Shown: positions 6,996 through 15,681, counted from the stretch's first letter. The stretch: DNA of 32,997 nucleotides from Candidatus Aminicenantota bacterium (GCA_003648765.1 QMPV01000015.1:1-32997); one strand, 5' to 3'. Numbers and translations: made by a program. The notes: a model not told the origin generated them from the letters alone.

Positions 6996-8192
6996 TTATT
7001 TCTTGCCTCCGCGGTTGAGACCCTCTAGAAAAGCAAAAACACGATGATATTTCTCTAGGATGATGTCCCAGGCATAATTTTTTTCCACGTACTTCTGACC
7101 ATTCATTCCCAGCTGAGACCGCAGCCGTTCATCAACCAGAAGTAGATCCAGGGCTTCGCCGAATTCGGCCTGATTGGAGTAATAAAGTCCGGCCTGCCCG
7201 GCCAGACAATGATCCTTGAGGGGTTCGGTCTTTTCCTGGACAAGGATCGGTGTGCCCAGGGCGAGTGACTCCAGAGCCGCCATACAGAGACTTTCAAAAT
7301 GAGATGGGTGAATGGTCACTAGAGCATTCTTCATCAAAGCTGTTTTGTCTTCGGAAGAAACAAAGCCAAGATATTTAATTTGGGGATGGGGCGGAATGTC
7401 CATCAACTTTTTACCAATAAGCACCAGATCGACTCCCGGCCGCCGGCGGGCATACTCCTGAAAATAATCCATCAACTCCTGACAACCTTTGCCTGGTTCG
7501 ATCCGACCGGCATAAAGAAGATAAGGCCGGGCCAGTCCGTAACGGGACCTTAAGGCAGTCTCATCAGGCATTGACGGGGTAATATCAACTCCCACGCCGA
7601 CGACATCCTGGTATTTCCCCTCAAGATTAAAAAGTCTGGTCAACATTCGTTTCTCGGCCTGGGTATTGAAAATAAAAGCCTGAGGCGCGGCGAACACCTC
7701 CTTCATCATTTCCAGATAGAGGGCCGGTTCATCGTGAGCGGTAGGCACTAAGGCCTTGGGCCGAGTGATCTCTTTTAACCCCCAGTAGGTATTGAAATAA
7801 AGATAAGTAAAAAAAACAAAACAGTCATATTCGGCCTGTTCCAAGCGCAAGGCTTCAATTAACTGAGGCACATAAGGCCCCTGCTCGGCCATCCATCGCT
7901 TTTCGTCCTCTGGAGAATGGGGATGGTGAAAAATCCAATCAGAAAATTCATTGAACTCATCGATATTTCTTTCTTTCTCCACCGGGAACCGTTTAATAAT
8001 CACCTGATTTAAAATCGACTCTCCCGGTTCATATTCATTTTTCCAGGTGATATAGCTCCGAGCGGTGGTGGTGAAAATAGTGCACTCATAGCCCTGCTGG
8101 GCCAGGCGCTCGGCTACCAGCCGACAGTGAAGCTCCGAGCCACCCATGACCTCCTGTCCATAGCGCTGAATAACAAAGGCAATCCGTTTCAT
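6996..8192 (-). CDS. GT4-family glycosyltransferase, subfamily A
   Basis: This 398-residue GT-B-fold retaining glycosyltransferase should transfer a sugar from a nucleotide-sugar donor to a glycan or lipid-linked acceptor on the cytoplasmic side. The N-terminal Rossmann domain begins RIAFVIQRYGQEVMGGSE. The C-terminal donor-binding domain contains LLYAGRIEPGKG and the E-x7-E motif in FESLCMAALE. It is the last gene of the operon, overlapping its upstream neighbour by four bases (ATGA). It is clearly related, by many shared blocks such as YITW, FPV and VVGVGV, to the 392-residue enzyme three genes upstream. The two enzymes in between form another subfamily. Donor and linkage cannot be predicted. 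No signal peptide or membrane segment is seen. Confidence 0.9.
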   Translation of the reverse strand: MKRIAFVIQRYGQEVMGGSELHCRLVAERLAQQGYECTIFTTTARSYITWKNEYEPGESILNQVIIKRFPVEKERNIDEFNEFSDWIFHHPHSPEDEKRWMAEQGPYVPQLIEALRLEQAEYDCFVFFTYLYFNTYWGLKEITRPKALVPTAHDEPALYLEMMKEVFAAPQAFIFNTQAEKRMLTRLFNLEGKYQDVVGVGVDITPSMPDETALRSRYGLARPYLLYAGRIEPGKGCQELMDYFQEYARRRPGVDLVLIGKKLMDIPPHPQIKYLGFVSSEDKTALMKNALVTIHPSHFESLCMAALESLALGTPILVQEKTEPLKDHCLAGQAGLYYSNQAEFGEALDLLLVDERLRSQLGMNGQKYVEKNYAWDIILEKYHRVFAFLEGLNRGGKK

Positions 8193-9259
8193 GAGCCACC
8201 TAATTCCTTGATGATCCGCAACAGCTTGGCTTCCAGTCCTTCGGAACGCAATTTTTCAATTCGGGCCCGTTGCCCTTGAACGATTTTTCTCTTTATCTCC
8301 TCTTGATGCACGATTAAATCAATCAACTCAGCCACCAGATCCACCCGTTTGGTGTGTAAAAGCACTCCGGCGCCCCCTAAAGTATAGGGAACCGCCGCCG
8401 CCGCATAGGCCACCACGGGCAGATCGAAAATCATGCTCTCCACCAGCGGCAGACCAAAGCCTTCATGTTCACTCATGGAGAGAAAAACATCGGCTGTCCG
8501 ATAAAGAGCGTACATCTGCTCATCAGTGATATGGCCGGTGAAGACGACTTCTTCCGGCCGTAGATAAAAATCATCTACTAATTTAATCAGGCTCTTATAG
8601 TAGGCGGGCAAAGAAGTGGTCTTGCCCACAATAATTAATCTTACCAGAGGAGAAATATACTTTTTATAATAAAAGACAATCCTGATCAGGTCATCCAGCC
8701 GTTTATTAGGCACAATCCGCCCGACAAAGAGGAGATTAACCCGACCATCCTGAAAGAGCTGTTGAAAAAACCGGTCGGGAGGCCGCTCATATTTCTGAAA
8801 GTCGATAAAAAGAGGAAAAACATCTGTCCGCTGGTAACCCAGTTCAGCCAGTTCCTGCCGATTATATTCTGAATCGGCCAGGGCTATATCCACCCGGGAG
8901 GCCATAAGTTTGACTTCCTCCCGCCCCACCCGGGCAATATGGGCCATCTCAGCACTGTAAGGACGGAAAAAATGTTCTGGAGTAATATTATGATAAATCA
9001 AAATTTTCCAGGAAGGCAGCTGAATAAATTTCTCAGTCAAAGGCGAAGGTAAAGCAAAATGGAAAATAGTCACATCAGAAGGTTGGGGCTGAGTAAACTC
9101 GGCCCACAGTCTCGACTGGGTCTCAAGTCCTTGGTCACGTTCCAGACAATATATCTCTGAGTGAAAGCCGTTTTTTTGGAGAAATTGTTTTATATGATAG
9201 GCTTCATCGCCGATGGCGTCGCCCCGGTGAAAAGTGGGGACCAGCTGATCCACCCTCAT
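8189..9259 (-). CDS. GT4-family glycosyltransferase, subfamily B
   Basis: This 356-residue GT-B glycosyltransferase has an N-terminal domain starting MRVDQLVPTFHRGDAIGDE. The nucleotide-sugar half has LLFVGRIVPNKRLDDLI, then SEHEGFGLPLVE with the E-x7-E motif. The early motif GDAIGDE and the middle block DSEYNRQELAELGY recur in the next enzyme upstream, so the two are paralogues. It overlaps both neighbours by four bases, implying tight translational coupling and roughly equal dosage across the set. The family covers mannosyl-, galactosyl- and glucosyltransferases; the sugar here is unknown. Confidence 0.9.
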   Translation of the reverse strand: MRVDQLVPTFHRGDAIGDEAYHIKQFLQKNGFHSEIYCLERDQGLETQSRLWAEFTQPQPSDVTIFHFALPSPLTEKFIQLPSWKILIYHNITPEHFFRPYSAEMAHIARVGREEVKLMASRVDIALADSEYNRQELAELGYQRTDVFPLFIDFQKYERPPDRFFQQLFQDGRVNLLFVGRIVPNKRLDDLIRIVFYYKKYISPLVRLIIVGKTTSLPAYYKSLIKLVDDFYLRPEEVVFTGHITDEQMYALYRTADVFLSMSEHEGFGLPLVESMIFDLPVVAYAAAAVPYTLGGAGVLLHTKRVDLVAELIDLIVHQEEIKRKIVQGQRARIEKLRSEGLEAKLLRIIKELGGS

Positions 9260-10323
9260 GAGCCGGCTACCTCAGTAATATATTGCAGAAGAATTTTGGC
9301 TACATTTTCCCGTCGGTATTTAGCCAGTGCTTTCTGCTGGGAGGCTAAAATGGCGGCTTTCAGGTCTTTATTTTCCCCTATCTCCTGAATTAAAGCTGCC
9401 ACCGCCAGAAAATCTTTTTCTCGAATAAGTACTCCCCCTCCGTTCATGGTCTCCTCCACCGCCCCCCCGGGATAAGCCAGTACAGGAATATTTAAATAAA
9501 ACGACTCCAGCAAAGGCACGCCGAACCCCTCATGTTCACTCAGGCTTAAGTAAAAATCACTCAAACGGAAAAAAGCCAGCAGTTCAGCGAATTCAACATG
9601 ACCGGGGAAATAGACATCTTGCAATTCCAGCTCATCCACCAGCTTCCATAAAGCAGCCAAATATCTCTCCATGCCTCGGTAATCTCCCACCAGCAACAAC
9701 TGGGAATGGGGATTAAAATATTTCTTATAAAAATAAAAGACCTTAATGATATCCTCGAATTTCTTATTAGGGATGACTCGTCCGACAAAGAGCAAAGTGG
9801 TTTTCTCATTATGGAAAAGCCGGTGAATGACCGCATCACCCTGGCCGTCAAACTTGCTGAAATTCATCAAAATCGGCAAAACTCCGGTGCGACGGTAGCC
9901 CACTGCGGCCAGTTCTTGACGGTTGTATTCGGAATCACCCAGCGCCAGATCGACTTTATCCACAAACATTTTCAACTCCAGTCGGCCTTTGTAGCACTCC
10001 CGGGCGAGGATACGGTGATAATCCAGAAAATACTGATAGGGGGTGATATTGTGATATATCATTATCTTCTTGTCAGGCACCCGGAAAAACATCCTGGAAA
10101 CCGGCGAACCAATGGAAAAATGAAAAATAATCACGTTCTCGGATGAACTGTAAGCCGGATATTCGCGGAAATCGTGGGCTAAATGAGCCAGACGGGGGTC
10201 ATAAAATCTGACGAAAATTTCCGACTCAAAGCCGTTCTCCTGTAAAACTCGTCTGATCTCCAGCATCTCATCAGAAATAGCATCTCCATAGGTTAAGGAA
10301 GTGGCAAATTGATGAACCTTCAC
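9256..10323 (-). CDS. GT4-family glycosyltransferase, subfamily B paralogue
   Basis: This 355-residue glycosyltransferase is closely similar in plan to the gene that follows it: GDAISDE near the start, DSEYNRQELAAVGYRR in the middle, LLFVGRVIPNKKFEDII in the donor domain and SEHEGFGVPLLE with the E-x7-E pair. It begins with GTG, the codon overlapping the TGA of the preceding gene (GTGA). The pair probably arose by tandem duplication and divergence, each copy adding a different residue of the repeat unit; that is inference. It is a cytoplasmic enzyme without export signals. Confidence 0.9.
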   Translation of the reverse strand: MKVHQFATSLTYGDAISDEMLEIRRVLQENGFESEIFVRFYDPRLAHLAHDFREYPAYSSSENVIIFHFSIGSPVSRMFFRVPDKKIMIYHNITPYQYFLDYHRILARECYKGRLELKMFVDKVDLALGDSEYNRQELAAVGYRRTGVLPILMNFSKFDGQGDAVIHRLFHNEKTTLLFVGRVIPNKKFEDIIKVFYFYKKYFNPHSQLLLVGDYRGMERYLAALWKLVDELELQDVYFPGHVEFAELLAFFRLSDFYLSLSEHEGFGVPLLESFYLNIPVLAYPGGAVEETMNGGGVLIREKDFLAVAALIQEIGENKDLKAAILASQQKALAKYRRENVAKILLQYITEVAGS

Positions 10324-11498
10324 GATCGCTCCTCAGTCAATTTATTAATAATATTAATATATTTATTTTCAATAACTTCCCAGGTGTAATTATTGACAAA
10401 ATACCGGCGGCCGTTTCGGCCCAGAGCCGCCCTCAGTTTTTCATCTTCTAAAAGCAGCTTTAAAGCTTCTTCAAACTCTTCATAATCCTCATAATACAGG
10501 CCTCCCTGACTGCGGCGGCACTGACCGCGGAGAACTTCACACCGGGCGTTAGCCAGCACCGGTTTCTCCAGAGCCCAGGCTTCCAAAGTAACCATGGACA
10601 GACTCTCATAAAAGGAGGGCATGACCAAGAGAAGGGCCCCCTTTAGGGCGGCGAATTTCTCCTCTTCGGAAACAAAACCCAAATACCTGATGTCAGGATG
10701 ATGAGGAATGGTTAACTTGGTACTGCCCACCAGCACCAATTTAATCGAATGTCTGGTTCTCTCTTTAAATTTCAAAAAATATTGAAATAATTTATCGCAA
10801 CCTTTATTTTCATCGATTCGACCGATGTAAAGAAGATAATCATCTTCCAATTCTCTTTCCTGGCGGAAAGGCTCAGTGGAAATGACAGTTGGAATCTCAA
10901 CACCCACCCCGACTACATCACCCAGAATATGGGCATTATCAGCCACCCGCTGAATCATCTCCCTTTCTTCCACTGAATTATAAATAAAAGCCTGAGGCAA
11001 ACGAAAAAGTTCTTTGAAAATTTGCAAATAGACCACCGGGTCATGCTCAGCCGTGGGCACTAGGAGGCTTTTCTCCGGAACAGTATGAATTCCCCAGTAT
11101 GAATGATAATAGCGATAACTGAAAAAAATGAAAAAATCATAATCAGCCCGGTGCTGGTCAATATAGTGGATCAAATCCGGCACCAAGGGCCCTTCCTCTT
11201 CCAGCCACTTGAGCTCATCTTCGATTCTGTGTTCATGGTGAAAGACATAATCCTGGATGCGCCCAAAACGAACTGGATTGCGGGGTCGGACCACGGGGAA
11301 ACGCCTCACCGGAACGCCGTTGATCTCCTCTCTGTCATCAAGGTAATAATTCTCCCAGGTGATATAGTCATAGGCTTTGGTGGTCAGGACTTCAACTTCA
11401 TAATATTTTTTCATATGTTCGGCAATCCAGCGACAATGGAGCTCGGCGCCGCCGTTAATTTCCAAACCGTAACGCTGAACGACAAAGGCTATTCTCAT
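10320..11498 (-). CDS. GT4-family glycosyltransferase, subfamily A paralogue
   Basis: This 392-residue GT-B enzyme begins RIAFVVQRYGLEINGGAE, the same opening as the last gene of the operon. It carries LLYIGRIDENKG in the donor domain and YESLSMVTLE with the E-x7-E motif. Shared blocks run along the whole length, including YITWENYY, the RFPV segment, DVVGVGVEIP and RYLGFVS. It overlaps the coiled-coil gene upstream and the GTG of the gene downstream by four bases each. Reaction type is retaining glycosyl transfer; donor and acceptor are unknown. Confidence 0.9.
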   Translation of the reverse strand: MRIAFVVQRYGLEINGGAELHCRWIAEHMKKYYEVEVLTTKAYDYITWENYYLDDREEINGVPVRRFPVVRPRNPVRFGRIQDYVFHHEHRIEDELKWLEEEGPLVPDLIHYIDQHRADYDFFIFFSYRYYHSYWGIHTVPEKSLLVPTAEHDPVVYLQIFKELFRLPQAFIYNSVEEREMIQRVADNAHILGDVVGVGVEIPTVISTEPFRQERELEDDYLLYIGRIDENKGCDKLFQYFLKFKERTRHSIKLVLVGSTKLTIPHHPDIRYLGFVSEEEKFAALKGALLLVMPSFYESLSMVTLEAWALEKPVLANARCEVLRGQCRRSQGGLYYEDYEEFEEALKLLLEDEKLRAALGRNGRRYFVNNYTWEVIENKYINIINKLTEERS

Positions 11499-12142
11499 GG
11501 AAAAACCTTCTTCTCGACTTCCTTTTCCCGTCGGTTAAGAAAAGCCAGGTCTTTCTCTAAAATCCGCGATTGAATTTTCAGATGGTCTTCCTCTATTTTT
11601 AACTTGGTGATCTCCACTACAAGGTTATGGGTCAGTTGATGGAGAAGTTTGGTATATTCTTTAGCCCGACCTAAATCCTTAAAAGCCGCATCCAGCCGCT
11701 CGTTGACGATTTGATGATTAAAATCGATTTTAGCTTCCAGACGACCTAATACCTGATCAATCCGGCTCAATTCCTGATGAAAACGCTCGGTTAAACTGTC
11801 TAGACGGCGGTTGGTATAATCCAGATTTTCGACCGTCTCCCGCAACTCTTCATCAACCGGCAAAATTAACAATTTGATCAAGGGAGCGAAGGGCCGCATA
11901 ATCTTCAAAAGAAAACGACGAACCTTACTTTTCAATCCCGGCGGAGGAGAAGGAGAAGGCGGTCTCCCCATTTCCAGCAATTCAGGAGCTGTTTTTTCTG
12001 CAGGCGGCTCTTCCTCTTGAGGCGGTCGGGCGGCGATTCTCTTTTTTATCTGATTCATAATATCTTCAACATCCAGATTCTCATAATCTATTTTTATGGC
12101 CAAATCTTCTTCACGCTGATTTTGTTTTTTTTCTTCACTCAT
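11495..12142 (-). CDS. Coiled-coil protein of the glycosyltransferase operon
   Basis: This 215-residue protein has no enzymatic domain I recognise. A short acidic segment contains NLDVEDIMNQIKKRI, a motif type I have seen at the N-terminus of methyltransferases and glycosyltransferases in polysaccharide clusters. A Pro/Glu-rich linker (about 35-68) follows, then a basic amphipathic stretch (about 69-95, RRFLLKIMRPFAPLIKLL) that could lie on a membrane. From about 98 to the end it is predicted alpha-helical coiled coil. AGGTGG precedes the ATG by four bases, and it overlaps the next glycosyltransferase by ATGA. It may tether or organise the glycosyltransferases at the membrane; this is inference from position and architecture only. 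Confidence 0.7.
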   Translation of the reverse strand: MSEEKKQNQREEDLAIKIDYENLDVEDIMNQIKKRIAARPPQEEEPPAEKTAPELLEMGRPPSPSPPPGLKSKVRRFLLKIMRPFAPLIKLLILPVDEELRETVENLDYTNRRLDSLTERFHQELSRIDQVLGRLEAKIDFNHQIVNERLDAAFKDLGRAKEYTKLLHQLTHNLVVEITKLKIEEDHLKIQSRILEKDLAFLNRREKEVEKKVFP

Positions 12143-12157
12143 GGGGCCACCTGCCTT

Positions 12158-12379
12158 TTAATATTCCTCATCTTTATACATAAAATCTTCATAGACACTT
12201 TGGACATCCTGAATATCAGGCAGAGGTTGCAGCTCCATTTGGTGAATCTCCTCAATTTCCCGCTCGGTCAATCTTCCTTTCTTCTTCCTTTCTTCTATTC
12301 TTTTTTTGACCGCCTCCCCTAAAACTGCCTGTTCTTCAGCCGAGAGGCTTTTTATTTCAAAAAATTTTCCATCTTTCAT
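12158..12379 (-). CDS. Small charged hypothetical protein
   Basis: A 73-residue, highly charged protein: Lys/Glu-rich helices in the first two thirds and an acidic, aromatic tail (ending YEDFMYKDEEY). It is kept as a real gene because AAGGGAG precedes the ATG at a normal distance and because it sits in the operon 15 bases before the coiled-coil gene and 51 bases after the sulfatase-fold gene. It has no signal peptide and no known domain. It may be an adaptor to the coiled-coil neighbour; nothing in the sequence proves this. Confidence 0.6.
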   Translation of the reverse strand: MKDGKFFEIKSLSAEEQAVLGEAVKKRIEERKKKGRLTEREIEEIHQMELQPLPDIQDVQSVYEDFMYKDEEY

Positions 12380-12430
12380 CCTTCATCTCCCTTAAAATTT
12401 ATGTCTTATATTTTAGCTTTCTTAGCCGCA

Positions 12431-14455
12431 TTATTTAAGATAGCCTAAAGCCCGCAGTTCTTCCTTTAATCTTCGGGTGAGGCGAGCCTTTTTCTTTTCC
12501 AATCGACGGGCCGCCTGATATAACTCCTCCAAACGCCGGAGAAATTGACGGACTACCTCAGGTTCTTGAGTGGCTAGATTTTCTCTTTCCTGCGGGTCCC
12601 TGTTCAGGTTAAACAACTCAAGTCGGGGAAGGTCAGGCGGAGGAAAAGAGAAAAATTTTAGAGCCTCCGGAGAAAATTCTTCGTTGATAATCAATTTTTT
12701 TCCCTGGGAAAAAAGGGCCGTGCGTCGAGGCAGATGGGAATTGAGAATATTGCCGGCCAGCTCGGCCAGCGACTCCCGACCTGACTGTTTTTTCCCCTGG
12801 ACCAGCGGCCAGAGAGTCTCCCCGTCCAAGGAAGCTAAAAAATCCGATGTTTTCAACTTCAGAAAATCAACAATGGTCGGAAAAATGTCAATCAACCGGA
12901 CCGGCTGCCTGATTCGTTTGGCCGAAGGGCTACCGTCAGGAAATTTGATAATCAGCGGTACGCGCAGGGACTCCTCATATAAATCCTGGCCATGTCCCCA
13001 ACTTTGGTGCTCGTAAAATTCCTCGCCGTGGTCACTGGTGACAATAATCATACTCCGCTCGTATAAACCCAACTCTTTGAGGGCCGCTAATAAACGTCCG
13101 ATTAACACCTCGTCTGTATAGAGGATTTCTCCATCATAGAGAGCGATAATATTTTCCCTCTCTTCTTGAGGAAGAGGTTTAAAAATCCCCTGTTTGCCGC
13201 CTAGATAGCCGATTAAATCCAGGTGACCCCACTTGGGGTTTTCCGGTAAAAAGCGAGCTTTATAGGGATAGGGACAGGCATAGGGAGAATGAGGCTGATA
13301 AGTATGAATAAAAAGGAAAAAAGGCAATTCTTTATTCTGCCTCAACCAGTCTAAAGTGGCCCGGGCTACCTGGGCCGCCCCTTCCTGCTGAAAAACGCCC
13401 CCGAGATCATCCCGGTAAAGGTCAAATCCCCGCGAATAGCCATAAACCGTACTTAAAAACCCGCCACCGGTGAAAGCCGCACAATAATAGCCTTTCTTCC
13501 GAAAAATGTCGGCTAAAGTGGTCAACTCGGGAGAAAGACGGTCCAAACCTGTTTCCACTTGATGATTAAAACAATATAAAGAAGTCAAAAGCGAGACATG
13601 GCTGGGCAGAGTCCAGGAGGAAGGAGCGTAAACTCGCTCAAAAAGAACACCATCCCTGGCTAAAGAATCAATATTAGCCGAAGTAGAGCGTTCATAACCG
13701 TAACAATGGAGATGGTCCGCCCGTAAAGTATCAATGGAAATTAGAATAACAGGGACTGGTCTTTCTTTCTGGGGCGCTATAATTATTGGATTAATCCAAA
13801 ATGAAGCTGTCCCTTCCGGACCCTCTGTCTGGAAAATAAGTTTTACTTCCTTCAACTCAGCGGGAAAAGTAACTTCTTGAAAGTCAAAGTTAACCGTCTC
13901 TCCAGCTTGAGGCAAAGCTACTCGGCGAAAGAACAAAGTCTTCTTTCTTGCCTTGGCCTGGAGAATGATGCGGAAAGCAACTTCCTTCTCAGAGGAAGAT
14001 GGTGATTCAACCGGAGGAGAAGCTATACCCAGCCCGAATTTCATCCGAGAACCGGGTTCAATCCGGCCTTCAAACCAAAACTGGGTAGGAGGTGGAGCGG
14101 CAATAATCTCCCGCTCAGTGCCTCCTAGCTTCCATTTTCTTAGGGCGCCCCAGGGATTCTGCCGTTTCCCCAAGAACTCTTTTATTTCTGTTTGGTCGGG
14201 CACAGAAAAGCTCCCTGGCTCAGCTGACCGGGATGACCAGGGGGTAAGTGTAAAATTCTCCGCCTGGAGAAACTCCATTACTCGGATCAGAGGAAGTGGT
14301 TCTTCCTTAGAAGGCCGACAGTCGGAAAGAATCCCCCCTAATAAAACCACCAGAAAAATTGAGACCAAAATCAGCCTGATTCTCACCCGGGACCTTAGAG
14401 ATAGATAAACCCCTTTGATAAAAAGTAGTTTATCACGTTTAGCCCTTTTCACCAT
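12431..14455 (-). CDS. Membrane-anchored sulfatase-fold hydrolase or transferase
   Basis: This 674-residue alkaline-phosphatase-superfamily protein carries Pfam-sulfatase signatures. A basic N-terminus and one hydrophobic segment at about 27-45 should anchor it with the catalytic domain outside. Residues 60-230 form an unassigned, probably beta-rich domain. The catalytic domain opens with LISIDTLRADHL and has the metal-site SDHGEEF and GHGQD motifs. In place of the formylglycine-forming C/S-x-P-x-R it has T-L-P-S-H within SSWTLPSHVSLL, so a threonine occupies the nucleophile position. This is the arrangement of phospho-transferases of the superfamily (LtaS/EptA type use Thr) rather than of classical sulfatases. 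It starts the glycan operon and may modify or trim the surface polymer. Annotation as arylsulfatase would be over-precise. Confidence 0.85.
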   Translation of the reverse strand: MVKRAKRDKLLFIKGVYLSLRSRVRIRLILVSIFLVVLLGGILSDCRPSKEEPLPLIRVMEFLQAENFTLTPWSSRSAEPGSFSVPDQTEIKEFLGKRQNPWGALRKWKLGGTEREIIAAPPPTQFWFEGRIEPGSRMKFGLGIASPPVESPSSSEKEVAFRIILQAKARKKTLFFRRVALPQAGETVNFDFQEVTFPAELKEVKLIFQTEGPEGTASFWINPIIIAPQKERPVPVILISIDTLRADHLHCYGYERSTSANIDSLARDGVLFERVYAPSSWTLPSHVSLLTSLYCFNHQVETGLDRLSPELTTLADIFRKKGYYCAAFTGGGFLSTVYGYSRGFDLYRDDLGGVFQQEGAAQVARATLDWLRQNKELPFFLFIHTYQPHSPYACPYPYKARFLPENPKWGHLDLIGYLGGKQGIFKPLPQEERENIIALYDGEILYTDEVLIGRLLAALKELGLYERSMIIVTSDHGEEFYEHQSWGHGQDLYEESLRVPLIIKFPDGSPSAKRIRQPVRLIDIFPTIVDFLKLKTSDFLASLDGETLWPLVQGKKQSGRESLAELAGNILNSHLPRRTALFSQGKKLIINEEFSPEALKFFSFPPPDLPRLELFNLNRDPQERENLATQEPEVVRQFLRRLEELYQAARRLEKKKARLTRRLKEELRALGYLK

Positions 14456-14626
14456 CTGCCTCGGAAGAATACGGAGGCATTTTAAATGATTTAGCCTTGA
14501 TATTCAATCCGGCCGGGAAAAAAGAGCCTCATCAAAATTAAATTTTCACTTGATTATCACTTAATTTCCTGGCTTATATTTAAGTCAAGAGATTTTTTAA
14601 AGAAATTAGCCGAAGGACGAAACAAG

Positions 14627-15097
14627 ATGATTAAATCAACTTTACGCCACAAATTCCGCATAGCCGTCATTGGCGGCGCCGTGGCCGACCAAGAAGCTTT
14701 GGCAGCTGCCTACCGCATTGGCCAACTCATAGCTGAAAAAGGTGGTATTTTAATCTGTGGGGGCCTGGGCGGAGTTATGGAAGCCGCTTCCCGAGGAGCC
14801 AAAGAAAAAGGCGGGCTCACGGTCGGCATTCTTCCCGGTGCCTCTCATAAAGAAGCCAATCCCTATATCGACTTACCCTTGGCCACAGCTCTGGGACATA
14901 CCCGTAATTCCCTGGTAGCTCTTAACGCCGATGTGATTATCGCCGTTGACGGCCGTTACGGCACCTTAAGTGAGATTGCCCTGGGCAAAATTTATGGCAA
15001 GCCGGTTATCGGGTGGCACACCTGGGAAATTCCCGGAGTAGAAATAGCCCAAACTCCGGAAGAAGCTGTGGAGCTAGCCTGGTCGAAATTAAAATAA
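14627..15097 (+). CDS. TIGR00725-family Rossmann protein (LOG/DprA-like fold)
   Basis: This 156-residue single-domain protein of the SLOG-like superfamily contains IAVIGGAVADQEA at the start, LICGGLGGVMEAASRGAKE (a glycine-rich nucleotide- or ribose-phosphate-binding loop) and GRYGTLSEIALGKIYGKPV near the C-terminus. The family matches TIGR00725 as I know it. Relatives include the cytokinin-activating LOG phosphoribohydrolases, but LOG's PGGxGTxxE motif reads DGRYGTLSE here, so LOG activity should not be assumed. AAGGA lies nine bases before the ATG. It is divergent from the sulfatase-fold gene and isolated on the plus strand. The biological role of this family is not settled. Confidence 0.85.
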   Translation: MIKSTLRHKFRIAVIGGAVADQEALAAAYRIGQLIAEKGGILICGGLGGVMEAASRGAKEKGGLTVGILPGASHKEANPYIDLPLATALGHTRNSLVALNADVIIAVDGRYGTLSEIALGKIYGKPVIGWHTWEIPGVEIAQTPEEAVELAWSKLK

Positions 15098-15199
15098 GGC
15101 TGAGTGGCCACCTCTTGCCAAACAGCGGCCCTCCGGGCTCTCTGTCACCTGTTTTTCATCCAGCATTTAGAGAAATTGGAGTCAAATATTGTGTTGCTG

Positions 15200-15620
15200 C
15201 TGCCGGTGTTATTAGTGTCAGATACCTGCTATCAGATTGATGTCTTTGGATGGGTGTCCGACACTGTATCGTAGAAGCTGTCTCGTGTCTTATTTGATGT
15301 CAAGTTGTGGTAGCAGACACTGGGGAAAAATCAGTCTCTGAGAAAAATCGCTGTCTTAAAATCGGTGTCAAACTCCCATTATATTGTAAGAGCCACCATA
15401 TTTGATCCTTCCCAAGACATGGTGTCTGACACTCATAGTTGGCGTCTGACATCCATAGTAGTGGGGTAAGAAAATCAGTTTCTGACAAGACCAATAATTA
15501 AAGGAAAATAACATGATGTCTGAAACCACCACCCGGAAATCAGTGATTATAATCTAGCGATAATACGGTGATAACACGGTGTCTGACACCTTTATGGCGA
15601 CACCAAATGTATGACACCAA
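15200..15620. repeat. Degenerate GTGTCTGACACC palindrome array (right array)
   Basis: The clearest copies are GGTGTCTGACACC (15578-15590, exact), GGTGTCTGACACT (15421-15433), GGTGTCCGACACT (15253-15265), GGCGTCTGACATC (15441-15453) and GATGTCTGAAACC (15515-15527). Many half-sites lie between them, such as GTGTCAGATACC, GCAGACACT, GGTGTCAAAC, GCGACACC and ATGACACC. Spacing is irregular, so this is not a CRISPR or a simple tandem repeat. Confidence 0.75.
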
Positions 15621-15659
15621 AAATATTCCCGGTGAAGATAATTATGGTGAACCCTCAGA

Positions 15660-15670
15660 TTTGCTATAAT
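15660..15670 (+). promoter_or_regulatory. Extended -10 promoter of truA
   Basis: TTGCTATAAT (15661-15670) contains a perfect TATAAT with an upstream TG in the extended -10 position, and no good -35. A start about seven bases on would leave a leader of roughly five bases before the truA ATG, where no ribosome binding site is seen. Confidence 0.5.
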
Positions 15671-15681
15671 GTAAGCCGATT

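Larger units (their letters stand above)
15098..15681. other. Non-coding stretch dominated by palindromic repeats
   Basis: This 584-base gap between the TIGR00725-family gene and truA contains no credible ORF. Immediately after the stop codon there is a short hairpin (GCCC-tcc-GGGC) without a T-run. From about 15200 to 15620 it is filled with GTGTC/GACAC elements, described separately, and it ends in the truA promoter. Confidence 0.6.

Noticed and set aside
12431-14455. Calling the first gene of the glycan operon a lipoprotein from LSDC near residue 46
   Set aside because: Aspartate just before the cysteine does not fit a lipobox. A simple membrane anchor is the safer reading.
15098-15140. 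Terminator after the TIGR00725-family gene
   Set aside because: The GCCC-tcc-GGGC hairpin is very short and is not followed by a T-run.
15200-15620. Possible CRISPR array
   Set aside because: The repeated unit is only 13 bases and palindromic, copies are degenerate, spacing is irregular and there are no cas genes.
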